Below are positions 55,578-64,000 of a stretch of DNA of 64,000 nt, piece after piece. Origin of the DNA: Roseburia sp. 499 (lineage in GTDB: Bacteria; Bacillota; Clostridia; Lachnospirales; Lachnospiraceae); NCBI RefSeq assembly GCF_001940225.2, contig NZ_CP135164.1:1178001-1242000 (forward strand). The letters are read 5' to 3'. Numbering within the stretch: the stretch's first letter is position 1; the number at the start of each line of letters is the position of its first letter. A program made the position numbers and the translations under genes. The notes under the pieces are model-generated. The model was given only the letters and a program-made list of their open reading frames with translations, had not been told where the DNA came from and did no database searches.

Positions 55578-55618
55578 GAGAAAAAATATCAATAAGAAGT
55601 GATAGGAAGGAGAATATT

Positions 55619-56320
55619 ATGTATTTAGAAGTGAAGAATATGAAGAAAAGTTATGGAGAGGGAGGAAGCTATCTTCAGGTATTAAAGGGAATTACTACAG
55701 GAGTAGAGCAGGGGCAGATGTGTGTTATTCAAGGCACCAGTGGATCGGGAAAATCTACGTTTTTAAATTGTATTGGTGGTCTGGATACTTTAGATTCCGG
55801 TTCCATAAAGGTAGACGGTATGGAAATTGCCGGATTGAAGCAGCAGGCACTGTCAGACTATAGACGGGATAATTTAGGATTCATTTTTCAGTTTTACAAT
55901 TTGGTGCCTAATCTTACTGTAAGGGAAAATATTCAGGTGTGTGAGTATTTGGCAAAACAGCCTCTTGATATGGACGAATTATTGGATATATTAGGACTTA
56001 CAGAGCATCAGAACAAGTTCCCGTCTCAGTTATCCGGAGGTCAACAGCAGCGTTGTGCCATTGCAAGAGCATTGATTAAGAATCCAAAGTTGTTACTTTG
56101 TGATGAACCCACAGGAGCACTGGATTCTAACACCTCCAGAGATATTTTGGTTTTGTTGGAAGAGATTAATAAGAAGTATGGAACAACCATGCTGATTGTC
56201 ACTCACAACAATTCCATTAAAAATATGGTACATAAAGTAATCATCATAAAGGATGGTCAGATTAAAAAGGAATATGAGAATGAAGTGAGAGTACCGGCAG
56301 CAGAATTGGAGGATTTATAG
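55619..56320 (+). CDS. ABC transporter ATPase (MacB/LolD-type)
   Basis: The 233-residue ATPase shows Walker A GTSGSGKSTFLN near residue 41, Q-loop FIFQFYNLVPNLTV, signature LSGGQQQRCAIARAL, Walker B LLLCDEPTGALDS and switch His in IVTHN. The family pairs with FtsX-type permeases and exports or extracts lipophilic molecules or antimicrobials. The ribosome site is GGAAGGAGAA. The gene is 1 bp from the permease. Confidence 0.95.
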   Translation: MYLEVKNMKKSYGEGGSYLQVLKGITTGVEQGQMCVIQGTSGSGKSTFLNCIGGLDTLDSGSIKVDGMEIAGLKQQALSDYRRDNLGFIFQFYNLVPNLTVRENIQVCEYLAKQPLDMDELLDILGLTEHQNKFPSQLSGGQQQRCAIARALIKNPKLLLCDEPTGALDSNTSRDILVLLEEINKKYGTTMLIVTHNNSIKNMVHKVIIIKDGQIKKEYENEVRVPAAELEDL

Positions 56321-56321
56321 A

Positions 56322-58715
56322 ATGCAGAAAATACTTAGAAAGCGTGTATGGCGTGATTTAAAGGAGAATGTTTTACGTTATTTAGCACTGGGCTTTATGA
56401 TTATTCTGGGAATGTATCTTATCATTAGTATGGTAGGCGCTGCAGATACCATAATCGTTGGCGTAGATAAAGTAGCAGAACAAGCCAAGGTAGAGGATGG
56501 ACAGTTTGGGGTATTCGTTCCACTGACAGAACGGCAAAGGAAAGAACTTACAGATAAGGGGATTGATTTAGAAGAGATGTTTTATCTTGATTTTCGGGCA
56601 GAAGAGGAAAGTACACTTCGTGTATTTAAAAATAGGGAAAGAATCAATCTCTTACAACTAGAGGAAGGAAATAGTCCGGAAACAGAGAAAGAAATTGTAT
56701 TGGAAAAACGTTACTGTGAAGAACATGATATTCAGACAGGAAATGTTGTTTCAGTAGGAAAGCAGGAATTTACCGTGTGCGGAATTGGAACGGTTCCGGA
56801 TTATGATGCTGCATATCGCAACTTGTCCGATAGTAGTGTGGATTCCGGTCAGTTTGGCATTGCTTTTGTTACAGAAGAGGCATACGATTCCTTAAATGCA
56901 TCAGCCACCAGCGATAAGGCAGAAGAATATCTTTATGCATATCGTTTAAATGGAAAAATGACGGATACGGAATTAAAAGAAGAACTGAAGGGATTAAAGG
57001 TTTCAGAGAATGAAATAAAGGATGCAACAGGACAGATGTTGCATGCATCCTTGCAGGAAATATCTCAGGGAAGTGAGAAACTTTCAGAGGGAATTGGTGA
57101 ACTAAAAGAACAATCGGATGAATTAATGGATAAGTATTTTGATATAGAAATCAGTAATTTAACACATTTTCTTACCACAGAAGATAATCCCAGAATCAAG
57201 GCTTCGGCAAACGATCAGGTGCTTACTAAGGTGGCAGGTCTTATGGCTGGTGTGATTGTTATGGTTTTGTTTACCTATGTGATTTCTGTTTTTGTGATTC
57301 ATGGAATTGAAAAGGAAAGCAGTATTATTGGTGCATTATATGCACTTGGAGCAAAGCGGAAGGATTTGATTTATCACTATTTGATGCTTCCGGTTATTGT
57401 GACTTTTATTGCAGGCGTGATAGGAACCGCGCTTGGCTACAGTAAATGGGGAATTGATGTTCAGATGGCAGATTGTTATGGGTATTTTTCCATACCAACC
57501 CTTGAAACGGTGTATGCTCCTTATTTGCTTGTTTACGGAATCGTGATGCCGCCGGTGATTGCAGTGCTGGTAAATTATCTTACTATAAGAAAACGTCTGT
57601 CCCAGCCGGTATTAAAGTTGATTAAGAATGAGAAAAAAGCTCATAAAATCAGTAATATCAATCTTGGGAAAATGGGATTTGTAGGAAGATTTCGCATTCG
57701 CCAGATGCTTCGGGAAATGCGAACCAGTTTCACCGTTGTTTTTGGTATGTTCATTTCTCTGTTGATTCTGATGCTTGGAGTTGACTGTTATGTTCTGGTT
57801 AACCATATCAGTGAGGAAAGTAAAGCCGATACAAAGTTTGAATATATGTATACCTACAAGTATCCGGAGAAAGAAGTGCCGGAAGGGGGAGAAGCAGGAT
57901 TTGCAAAAACGTTCAAAAAGGAGATATTTGGTTATAATCTGGATGTAACCTTACTTGGAATTGACGATGATAATCCATATTTTGATGCAAAGGTGTCAAA
58001 AGGGCAGAACCAGATAGTTATTTCCTCTGCTATGGCACAAAAGTATCAATTGAAAGAAGGAGAACAGATCATACTGACGGATGAAGAATCAGATAGATAT
58101 TATGCTTTTGAGGTAAAGGGGGTTACACAGTACTCCGTAGGTATGTATGCGTTTATGGATATTGATAGTATGAGGGAACTGTTTGGGGAGGAAGAGGATT
58201 ATTATAATGTAGTATTTGCAGATAGTGAACTTGATATTGATTCAGGAAGACTTTATGCAACAACTACCAGGGATGAGATTGTGAAAGGTTCTAATGTATT
58301 TATTTCCAATATGATGTCGATGATATATATGTTGACAGTGGTATCAATTATCATATTCTGTATCGTGATGTATCTTATGATGAAAGTGATGATAGACCGT
58401 TCTGCTTTTGGTATCTCACTTATTAAGGTATTTGGTTATCGGAAAAACGAGATACGAAAATTGTATCTGAGTGGGAATTTTTACATAATCGCTATTGGGG
58501 CTGCAGTATGTATTCCTGTTACCAAGTGGATTATGGATATGCTGTATCCATTTATGATATCTAATGTCAGCTGTGGGATGAATCTTACATTTACCTGGCA
58601 ATTGTATGCAGGAATTTATCTTGCAATACTTGTACTGTATTTTGTGATAAATCAGATATTGGTACAGAGACTGAATAAGGTGGTACCGGCAGAGGTATTG
58701 AAAAATAGAGAATAG
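56322..58715 (+). CDS. FtsX-like ABC transporter permease
   Basis: The 797-residue protein starts with a membrane helix (about 18-40), followed by a large extracellular MacB-like domain (about 45-290). Three helices follow (about 303-420; VAGLMAGVIVMVLFTYVISV), then another helix (about 468-490), a second extracellular domain and three C-terminal helices. The two-FtsX plan is that of bacitracin-/lantibiotic-type efflux or lipid-extraction permeases. With the TetR operator upstream, expression is probably induced by a toxic compound. Confidence 0.92.
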   Translation: MQKILRKRVWRDLKENVLRYLALGFMIILGMYLIISMVGAADTIIVGVDKVAEQAKVEDGQFGVFVPLTERQRKELTDKGIDLEEMFYLDFRAEEESTLRVFKNRERINLLQLEEGNSPETEKEIVLEKRYCEEHDIQTGNVVSVGKQEFTVCGIGTVPDYDAAYRNLSDSSVDSGQFGIAFVTEEAYDSLNASATSDKAEEYLYAYRLNGKMTDTELKEELKGLKVSENEIKDATGQMLHASLQEISQGSEKLSEGIGELKEQSDELMDKYFDIEISNLTHFLTTEDNPRIKASANDQVLTKVAGLMAGVIVMVLFTYVISVFVIHGIEKESSIIGALYALGAKRKDLIYHYLMLPVIVTFIAGVIGTALGYSKWGIDVQMADCYGYFSIPTLETVYAPYLLVYGIVMPPVIAVLVNYLTIRKRLSQPVLKLIKNEKKAHKISNINLGKMGFVGRFRIRQMLREMRTSFTVVFGMFISLLILMLGVDCYVLVNHISEESKADTKFEYMYTYKYPEKEVPEGGEAGFAKTFKKEIFGYNLDVTLLGIDDDNPYFDAKVSKGQNQIVISSAMAQKYQLKEGEQIILTDEESDRYYAFEVKGVTQYSVGMYAFMDIDSMRELFGEEEDYYNVVFADSELDIDSGRLYATTTRDEIVKGSNVFISNMMSMIYMLTVVSIIIFCIVMYLMMKVMIDRSAFGISLIKVFGYRKNEIRKLYLSGNFYIIAIGAAVCIPVTKWIMDMLYPFMISNVSCGMNLTFTWQLYAGIYLAILVLYFVINQILVQRLNKVVPAEVLKNRE

Positions 58716-58750
58716 TATCTACATGGCAGAAACCGTTTCATGGAAAATGA

Positions 58751-58779
58751 TTGCATTTTTTTCTTTCAGAAACTATAAT
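58751..58779 (+). promoter_or_regulatory. Promoter of pepF
   Basis: TTGCAT (58751-58756), 17-nt spacer, TATAAT (58774-58779), 54 bp before pepF. Confidence 0.75.
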
Positions 58780-58832
58780 AGAGAATGGTATTTTTCAAGA
58801 GAAGAAGAACACTGTGAAAAGGAGAACATACC

Positions 58833-60632
58833 ATGGCAAAGGAATTATTAAAAAGAGAGCAGGTAGCAGTAGAAGATACCTGGGCAATCGAAGATATTTA
58901 TGCAACAGAGGAAGCTTTTTTGGCAGATGCGGATAAGGTAGAAAAAATGTCAGAAGAGCTGGAAAAGTTCACAGAAAGCTATTTGAGTGAAAGTGGAATT
59001 CATCTGCTGGAGTACTATAAAAAGCTGGAAGAGATTTATATTGTGATAGATAAGGTATTAGGATATGCAGAAAGGAATGCAGATGTAGATACTTCTAATA
59101 CACATTATCAGGCATTAGATGGAAAAGTAGTGACATTGTATTATAAATTGCAGGAATTAACAGCACCGATTGACAGTTATATTGTTGCAATGGATGATGC
59201 AAAGATTGCACAGTTTTTCAAAGATGTGCCGGAATTAGAAAACTATAAAGTAACCATTGAGGATGTGAGAAGATTGAAACCTCACACACTTTCCTCTGAG
59301 ATGGAAGCATTACTGGCAGCTACGAGTGATATGGGAAGTGCTGTAGATAAGGTGTATGGTCTTTTAGAAAATGCAGACTTCGAGAATCCTACGGTGAAGG
59401 ATGAAAAGGGAGAAATGGTCAAGGTCAGCAGTGGAAGATTTGTTCCAATGCTAGAGAGTAAGGACGTCAGAGTACGCCGTGATACCTTTAAGGCTTATTA
59501 TGCGCGTTATGAACAGTACAAGAATACTTTTGCATCGTTGTATGAAGGTAAGGCAAAATCAAATTTCTTCTATGCAAAGGCCAGAAAATACAGTTCATCT
59601 ATGGAAGCTGCGGTAGATGCCAATAATGTGCCGAAGGAAGTGTATTATAACCTGATTGAAGCAGTAAATGAGAATATGGATTATCTGCATCAATATATGA
59701 AACTGCGTAAGAAACTTTTAGGTGTTGATGAACTTCATATGTATGATGTGTATACACCGATGGTAGAGCAGGAGGAAGGTGAGATTACCTATGCTATGGC
59801 ACAGGAGGAAATTGCAGAGGCATTAAAGGTGCTTGGTGACGATTATGTAAGTGTACTGAAGCAGGGATTTGAAAATCGTTGGATTGATAAATATGAAAAC
59901 GAAGGAAAGAGAAGTGGAGCATATTCTGCAGGAAATTATTCCACGCATCCATTTGTATTGATGAACTTCCAGTACAATCTGGATTCTGAATTTACACTTG
60001 CACATGAAATGGGGCATGCGCTTCATTCTTACTATTCTTCCAAGAATAATAATATTTTTGATAGTGATTACAAGATATTTGTGGCAGAAGTGGCTTCTAC
60101 TTGTAATGAAGCATTGTTGATGGATTATCTGTTGAAAAAGACGACAGATAAGAGGAAAAAGGCATACCTGATTAATCATTTCTTAGAACAGTTCCGTACT
60201 ACGTTGTATCGTCAGACCATGTTTGCGGAATTTGAACTGCGTACCCATGAAATGGTAGAAAAAGGTGAGGCTTTGACAGCAGATGTTTTAAAGAAAGTAT
60301 ATTATGACTTAAACAAAAAGTACTATGGCAATGATATGGTAGTAGATGAGGAAATTGCAATAGAATGGGCAAGAATACCACATTTCTATTATAATTTTTA
60401 TGTATATCAGTATGCCACCAGTTTTTCAGCGTCTATGGCAATCAGTAAGATGATTCTGGAAGAAGGAAAGCCGGCAGTAGACAGGTATCTTAAGTTCTTA
60501 AGTGGTGGATGTACAAAGTCTCCGATTGATTTGTTAAAGGATGCTGGTGTGGATATGACCACGAAAAAGCCAATTAGCGATGCACTTAAGACATTTGGAG
60601 AATTGATTCAGGAAATGGATCAGTTAGTTTAG
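58833..60632 (+). CDS. pepF: Oligoendopeptidase F (M3 family)
   Basis: PepF cleaves peptides of about 7-17 residues in the cytoplasm. The 599-residue zinc enzyme carries H391-E392-x-x-H395 in LAHEMGHALHSYYSS and the third ligand Glu in FVAEVASTCNEALLMDYLL. The N-terminal helical domain starts KREQVAVEDTWAIEDIY. The ribosome site is AAAGGAGAAC. It has its own promoter, and prfC follows 19 bp later. Confidence 0.96.
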   Translation: MAKELLKREQVAVEDTWAIEDIYATEEAFLADADKVEKMSEELEKFTESYLSESGIHLLEYYKKLEEIYIVIDKVLGYAERNADVDTSNTHYQALDGKVVTLYYKLQELTAPIDSYIVAMDDAKIAQFFKDVPELENYKVTIEDVRRLKPHTLSSEMEALLAATSDMGSAVDKVYGLLENADFENPTVKDEKGEMVKVSSGRFVPMLESKDVRVRRDTFKAYYARYEQYKNTFASLYEGKAKSNFFYAKARKYSSSMEAAVDANNVPKEVYYNLIEAVNENMDYLHQYMKLRKKLLGVDELHMYDVYTPMVEQEEGEITYAMAQEEIAEALKVLGDDYVSVLKQGFENRWIDKYENEGKRSGAYSAGNYSTHPFVLMNFQYNLDSEFTLAHEMGHALHSYYSSKNNNIFDSDYKIFVAEVASTCNEALLMDYLLKKTTDKRKKAYLINHFLEQFRTTLYRQTMFAEFELRTHEMVEKGEALTADVLKKVYYDLNKKYYGNDMVVDEEIAIEWARIPHFYYNFYVYQYATSFSASMAISKMILEEGKPAVDRYLKFLSGGCTKSPIDLLKDAGVDMTTKKPISDALKTFGELIQEMDQLV

Positions 60633-60651
60633 GAAAGAGAGGATACTTTTT

Positions 60652-62244
60652 TTGGCAGATTTACAGAAAGAAATAGAAAAACGTAGAACTTTTGCAATTA
60701 TATCTCACCCGGATGCCGGAAAGACCACATTGACCGAAAAGTTTTTGTTGTATGGAGGAGCTATTAACTTAGCCGGTTCTGTAAAAGGAAAAGCAACAGC
60801 AAGACATGCAGTATCTGACTGGATGGAAATAGAGAAGGAGAGAGGTATTTCCGTTACCTCCTCCGTATTGCAGTTTAACTATGACGGATATTGTATCAAT
60901 ATTTTGGATACGCCGGGACATCAGGACTTCTCAGAAGATACCTATCGTACTTTGATGGCAGCAGATTCTGCTGTTATGGTTATTGATGGTTCCAAGGGTG
61001 TAGAGGCGCAGACACGAAAATTATTTAAGGTATGCGTAATGCGCCACATTCCGATTTTTACTTTTATCAATAAAATGGACCGTGATGCTAACGACACCTT
61101 TGATTTGCTGGATGAGATTGAAAAAGAACTTGGAATTGCGACTTGTCCAATCAACTGGCCTATTGGTTCCGGAAAAAACTTCAAAGGTGTATATGACCGT
61201 AATACCAGAAAGGTAAAAATCTTTGAAGATACATTAAAGGGAACCAAGGAAGGAACAGAGCGGGAATTTGATATTGAAGATTCTGCATTAGAGGAAATTA
61301 TTGGTGCAGATTACAAGGCACAGCTTTTAGAAGAAATTGAACTGTTAGACGGTGCCAGTGCAGAATTTGACATGGAACTGGTATCGAAGGGAGAATTATC
61401 ACCGGTATTTTTTGGTTCTGCATTGACAAACTTTGGTGTAGAGACCTTTTTGCAGCACTTTTTGCAGATGACATCTTCCCCATTGCCAAGAAAATCAGAT
61501 ATTGGGGAAATTAATCCATTTTCAGAGGATTTTTCTGCATTTGTATTTAAGATTCAGGCAAATATGAATAAGGCTCATCGCGACCGTATTGCATTTATGC
61601 GTATCTGTTCCGGAAAATTTGAAGCGGGAATGGAAGTAACACATATACAGGGCGGAAATAAGAAAATGCGTCTGTCCCAGCCACAACAGATGATGGCACA
61701 GGACCGTAAAATCATAGAAGAGGCATATGCCGGAGATATTATTGGTGTTTTTGACCCGGGAATCTTCTCTATTGGAGATACCATTACTACGGCAAATGAC
61801 AAGTTTGCATTTGAAGGAATTCCGACTTTTGCACCGGAACATTTTGCAAGAGTGCGTCAGCTGGATACTATGAAACGAAAACAGTTTGTGAAGGGAATTA
61901 CCCAGATCGCACAAGAAGGTGCGATTCAGATTTTCCAAGAGTACAATACTGGAATGGAAGAGATTATTGTAGGCGTAGTAGGAGAACTTCAATTTGATGT
62001 TCTAAAATACCGTCTGGAGAATGAGTATAACGTAGACATTCGCCTGGAGAAGCTGCCTTATGAGCATATCCGCTGGATTGAAAATAAAGAGATTGATATG
62101 GATAAGCTGGTAGGAACTTCAGATATGAAGAAGATTCAGGACTTAAAGGGCAATCCATTGCTATTATTTGTAAACAGCTGGAGTGTCGGAATGACATTGG
62201 ATCGAAATGAAGGATTGGAATTGTCAGAGTTCGGAAGAGAATAG
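60652..62244 (+). CDS. prfC: Peptide chain release factor 3
   Basis: RF3 is a GTPase that removes RF1/RF2 from the ribosome after termination. The start is TTG 60652 after GAAAGAGGAT; the reading ADLQKEIEKRRTFAIISHPD fits the family. The G1 motif HPDAGKTTLTEK, switch I ISVTSSVLQF, G3 LDTPGHQDFSEDTYRTL and G4 INKMDRDANDTF are present, then the C-terminal domains to FGRE at residue 530. Confidence 0.96.
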   Translation: MADLQKEIEKRRTFAIISHPDAGKTTLTEKFLLYGGAINLAGSVKGKATARHAVSDWMEIEKERGISVTSSVLQFNYDGYCINILDTPGHQDFSEDTYRTLMAADSAVMVIDGSKGVEAQTRKLFKVCVMRHIPIFTFINKMDRDANDTFDLLDEIEKELGIATCPINWPIGSGKNFKGVYDRNTRKVKIFEDTLKGTKEGTEREFDIEDSALEEIIGADYKAQLLEEIELLDGASAEFDMELVSKGELSPVFFGSALTNFGVETFLQHFLQMTSSPLPRKSDIGEINPFSEDFSAFVFKIQANMNKAHRDRIAFMRICSGKFEAGMEVTHIQGGNKKMRLSQPQQMMAQDRKIIEEAYAGDIIGVFDPGIFSIGDTITTANDKFAFEGIPTFAPEHFARVRQLDTMKRKQFVKGITQIAQEGAIQIFQEYNTGMEEIIVGVVGELQFDVLKYRLENEYNVDIRLEKLPYEHIRWIENKEIDMDKLVGTSDMKKIQDLKGNPLLLFVNSWSVGMTLDRNEGLELSEFGRE

Positions 62245-62258
62245 AAGAGTATGTGATA

Positions 62259-62305
62259 GAAAAACGGATAGGAAACTGAGTGAGTTCAGTATCTTATCCG
62301 TTTTT
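62259..62305. terminator. Bidirectional terminator between prfC and the convergent ABC operon
   Basis: The stem AAAAACGGATA / TATCCGTTTTT has a pairing inner part (CTGAG...TTCAG). It carries T-runs on both strands. Confidence 0.85.
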
Positions 62306-62315
62306 CGTTGTTTCC

Positions 62316-63170
62316 TTACTCTAGATTTACCTTTTTTCGCATGAGAATAAGTGTAATGATATAGAACAAAATGCCAAGTACCAGATTCAATATGATAGAA
62401 GCAGGAAAAATTGTACTGTATATGCTACGAGTAGTAGATAGTGAATCTGTGGCAGTACCAGTAATATTCCTTAAATTGATAACTATCAAGATGATACTGG
62501 AAGTGATTTGAGTACCTATGTATAATGCAATATAAAAGACAATGGAGCATGCAACCCTGCATTTTTCTACTAACTGTCCCAGTGTAATAGCAAGGTATCC
62601 CATGGTCAGTGAGAAAAAGCTGCTTACCAGAAAGAGGATAAAACACAAGAATATCAGTACAACAGGGGTATATCCAAAAATATCCTGAAAGGAGGCTGTG
62701 TCTTGTGCTCCGTTAGACAAGGCAGAAATAAAGCCTGAAAGGAACGCTCCCTTGTCAGTGGAATTTTCGTGTACAGCTGCATAGTAACCACTGGAAAAAC
62801 TAAGGGCAAAAATAGAACCCATGGTAAGTAGTGTGTTAAAGATAGCCCATAAGGAGGCTACAATCAGTTTGGCATTTAAAAGTTGTAACGGAGTAACCGG
62901 AAGGGTAAACATTAAATATCCTTCAGCAGTAAATAGATTTTTGTAAAATCGTACCAACAGATAAATTGTAGATACTAAATCTAATATAATCATGGAAATA
63001 GCATACAGAATAATTAGGAGAATAACCAATGGAATGGAATTCTCGCTCTGTAGGAGATCTGTGCCTAAAAAAATGCATCCTACGATTGTAATAAGAATAA
63101 TGGTAAGGTTTACCGGAATGAGAATTCTTCTGGTAGCCGTCCATTCGTGCTTTAGTAATTTTCCTAACAT
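62316..63170 (-). CDS. ABC-2 type membrane permease
   Basis: The 284-residue protein starts LGKLLKHEWTATRRILIPVN and has six membrane helices: about 20-40, 50-75, 105-130, 170-190, 200-235 and 255-278. It overlaps the ATPase by 7 bp and would form a two-gene ABC exporter with it. The substrate is unknown. Confidence 0.85.
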   Translation of the reverse strand: MLGKLLKHEWTATRRILIPVNLTIILITIVGCIFLGTDLLQSENSIPLVILLIILYAISMIILDLVSTIYLLVRFYKNLFTAEGYLMFTLPVTPLQLLNAKLIVASLWAIFNTLLTMGSIFALSFSSGYYAAVHENSTDKGAFLSGFISALSNGAQDTASFQDIFGYTPVVLIFLCFILFLVSSFFSLTMGYLAITLGQLVEKCRVACSIVFYIALYIGTQITSSIILIVINLRNITGTATDSLSTTRSIYSTIFPASIILNLVLGILFYIITLILMRKKVNLE

Positions 63171-63859
63171 TTGAATACCTCCCGGAATAATGCATCTACC
63201 GATTTATTATCCTTTTCTCTGATATCATCTACGGAAGCCTGTAAACGAATGCAGCCGTTTTGAAGAAAAATAACCTCATCCAGGATATTTTCAATATCGG
63301 AAATCAGGTGTGTAGAGATAAGGATAGAAGCGTTTTCATCATAATTGGATATAATGGTATTTAAAATATAATCTCTGGCGGCAGGGTCTACGCCTGCAAT
63401 AGGCTCATCTAGCAGATACAAATCTGCTTTGCGGCTCATAACCAGAATTAGTTGTACTTTTTCCTTCGTTCCTTTGGAAAGAGTTTTTAACTTGCTATTT
63501 GGGTCAATATTTAATTTTGACAACATGTCATAAGCACGTTCTGTTTCAAAATCATCGTAGAAATCAGAGAAGAAACCAATGATTTCCTTTATTTTCATCC
63601 AGTCATTAAGATAAGTATGGTCTGGAAGATAGGAGATGAGCTTCTTGCTTTCTATACCTATCGGTTCTTCTTTGATATATAATTCGCCAGAGGTAGGGGA
63701 AAGAAGTCCTGCAATCAACTTGATAAGTGTTGTTTTTCCGCTACCATTTGGTCCTAGTAAACCAATAATATGACCGCTGTCAATCTGGAGATTGATGTCG
63801 GAAAGCGCAGTTTGTTTTCCGTATTGTTTTGTTATATTCTTACATTCTAATAAGGTCAT
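63164..63859 (-). CDS. ABC transporter ATPase (YtrB/CcmA-type)
   Basis: The 231-residue ATPase has Walker A LGPNGSGKTTLIK near residue 36, signature LSKGTKEKVQLILVMSRKA, Walker B LYLLDEPIAGVDP and switch His in ISTHLISDIE. It starts in an ATGA overlap with the preceding regulator gene. It powers the ABC-2 permease downstream, as in the Ytr/Bce-like group of envelope-stress exporters. Confidence 0.93.
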   Translation of the reverse strand: MTLLECKNITKQYGKQTALSDINLQIDSGHIIGLLGPNGSGKTTLIKLIAGLLSPTSGELYIKEEPIGIESKKLISYLPDHTYLNDWMKIKEIIGFFSDFYDDFETERAYDMLSKLNIDPNSKLKTLSKGTKEKVQLILVMSRKADLYLLDEPIAGVDPAARDYILNTIISNYDENASILISTHLISDIENILDEVIFLQNGCIRLQASVDDIREKDNKSVDALFREVFKC

Positions 63860-64000
63860 TTTGTATCCACCTCGATTGTTTGTTTCATAAGAGATATGGC
63901 TTCATCCTTTTGAAAGCCTAATTTTTGCATATTTTCAAGAAACTGGGAAATGATTTCCTTTGCCAGTTCGGCCTTTAATTTATCAATCATCTTTGTATCC
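63856..64000 (-). CDS. YtrA-type GntR regulator, C-terminal part (cut by window edge)
   Basis: The reading frame enters from the right edge: DTKMIDKLKAELAKEIISQF, then LENMQKLGFQKDEAISLMKQT, ending at the TGA that overlaps the ATPase start. This is the short helical dimerisation tail of YtrA-subfamily GntR repressors, and the operon context (ATPase, then ABC-2 permease) is the usual one. The DNA-binding part lies outside the window. Confidence 0.75.
   Translation of the reverse strand, partial: DTKMIDKLKAELAKEIISQFLENMQKLGFQKDEAISLMKQTIEVDTK

Overview
The window is AT-rich DNA from an anaerobic, endospore-forming Firmicute, most likely a member of the Lachnospiraceae (Clostridia). The spore genes spoIVA and spoIIIAA-AH, the split iron-sulfur serine dehydratase, an NfnAB-type flavoprotein pair, a flavodiiron protein and the low-GC style of promoters and ribosome sites all point there. 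The assignment rests on gene content only. Nearly all genes lie on the + strand; the exceptions are an IS110 transposase, an Lrp-type regulator and an ABC operon at the right edge.

Left part (1-11 kb): a stand-alone receiver (cut by the window edge) overlaps a hybrid histidine kinase with its own receiver and HPt domains. An AlbA_2 regulator, a FadR-type GntR regulator and ilvD follow, the last behind a textbook promoter. Then come a CorC/HlyC-type transporter behind an unassigned attenuator-like leader, endonuclease IV, an orphan FliD-like protein and an HD hydrolase.

11-18.4 kb is the most irregular stretch. A 437-bp imperfect palindrome is followed by a cobalamin riboswitch with terminator and the cobalt importer cbiMNQO. 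Next is a cluster of decayed ECF sigma/anti-sigma genes (a nonsense codon, an internal deletion and a second nonsense codon) containing an IS110 element whose long upstream region could encode a bridge RNA.

18.4-36.7 kb is metabolic: NfnAB-like flavoproteins, a flavodiiron protein, sdaAB/sdaAA, an intact-looking ECF sigma/anti-sigma operon with two membrane proteins, a maltodextrin-type ABC transporter with LacI regulator and malQ, Lrp and gdhA divergently transcribed, spoIVA (its ribosome site lies in a hairpin), a metallo-beta-lactamase-fold protein that may be leaderless, and rnhA.

36.7-53 kb holds housekeeping and sporulation genes: a 44-residue membrane peptide, alaS, rpsU, the complete spoIIIA operon, deoB and the F-type ATP synthase operon atpBEFHAGDC. 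Three copies of an intergenic repeat, at least two of them palindromic, sit directly after the terminators of rpsU, deoB and atpC.

53-64 kb: a GC-rich structured segment and three repeats spaced 33 bp precede a DUF4143-type ATPase. A TetR regulator and the MacB-like ABC exporter downstream share the same palindromic operator. pepF, prfC and a convergent ABC-2 transporter operon with a YtrA-type GntR regulator close the window.
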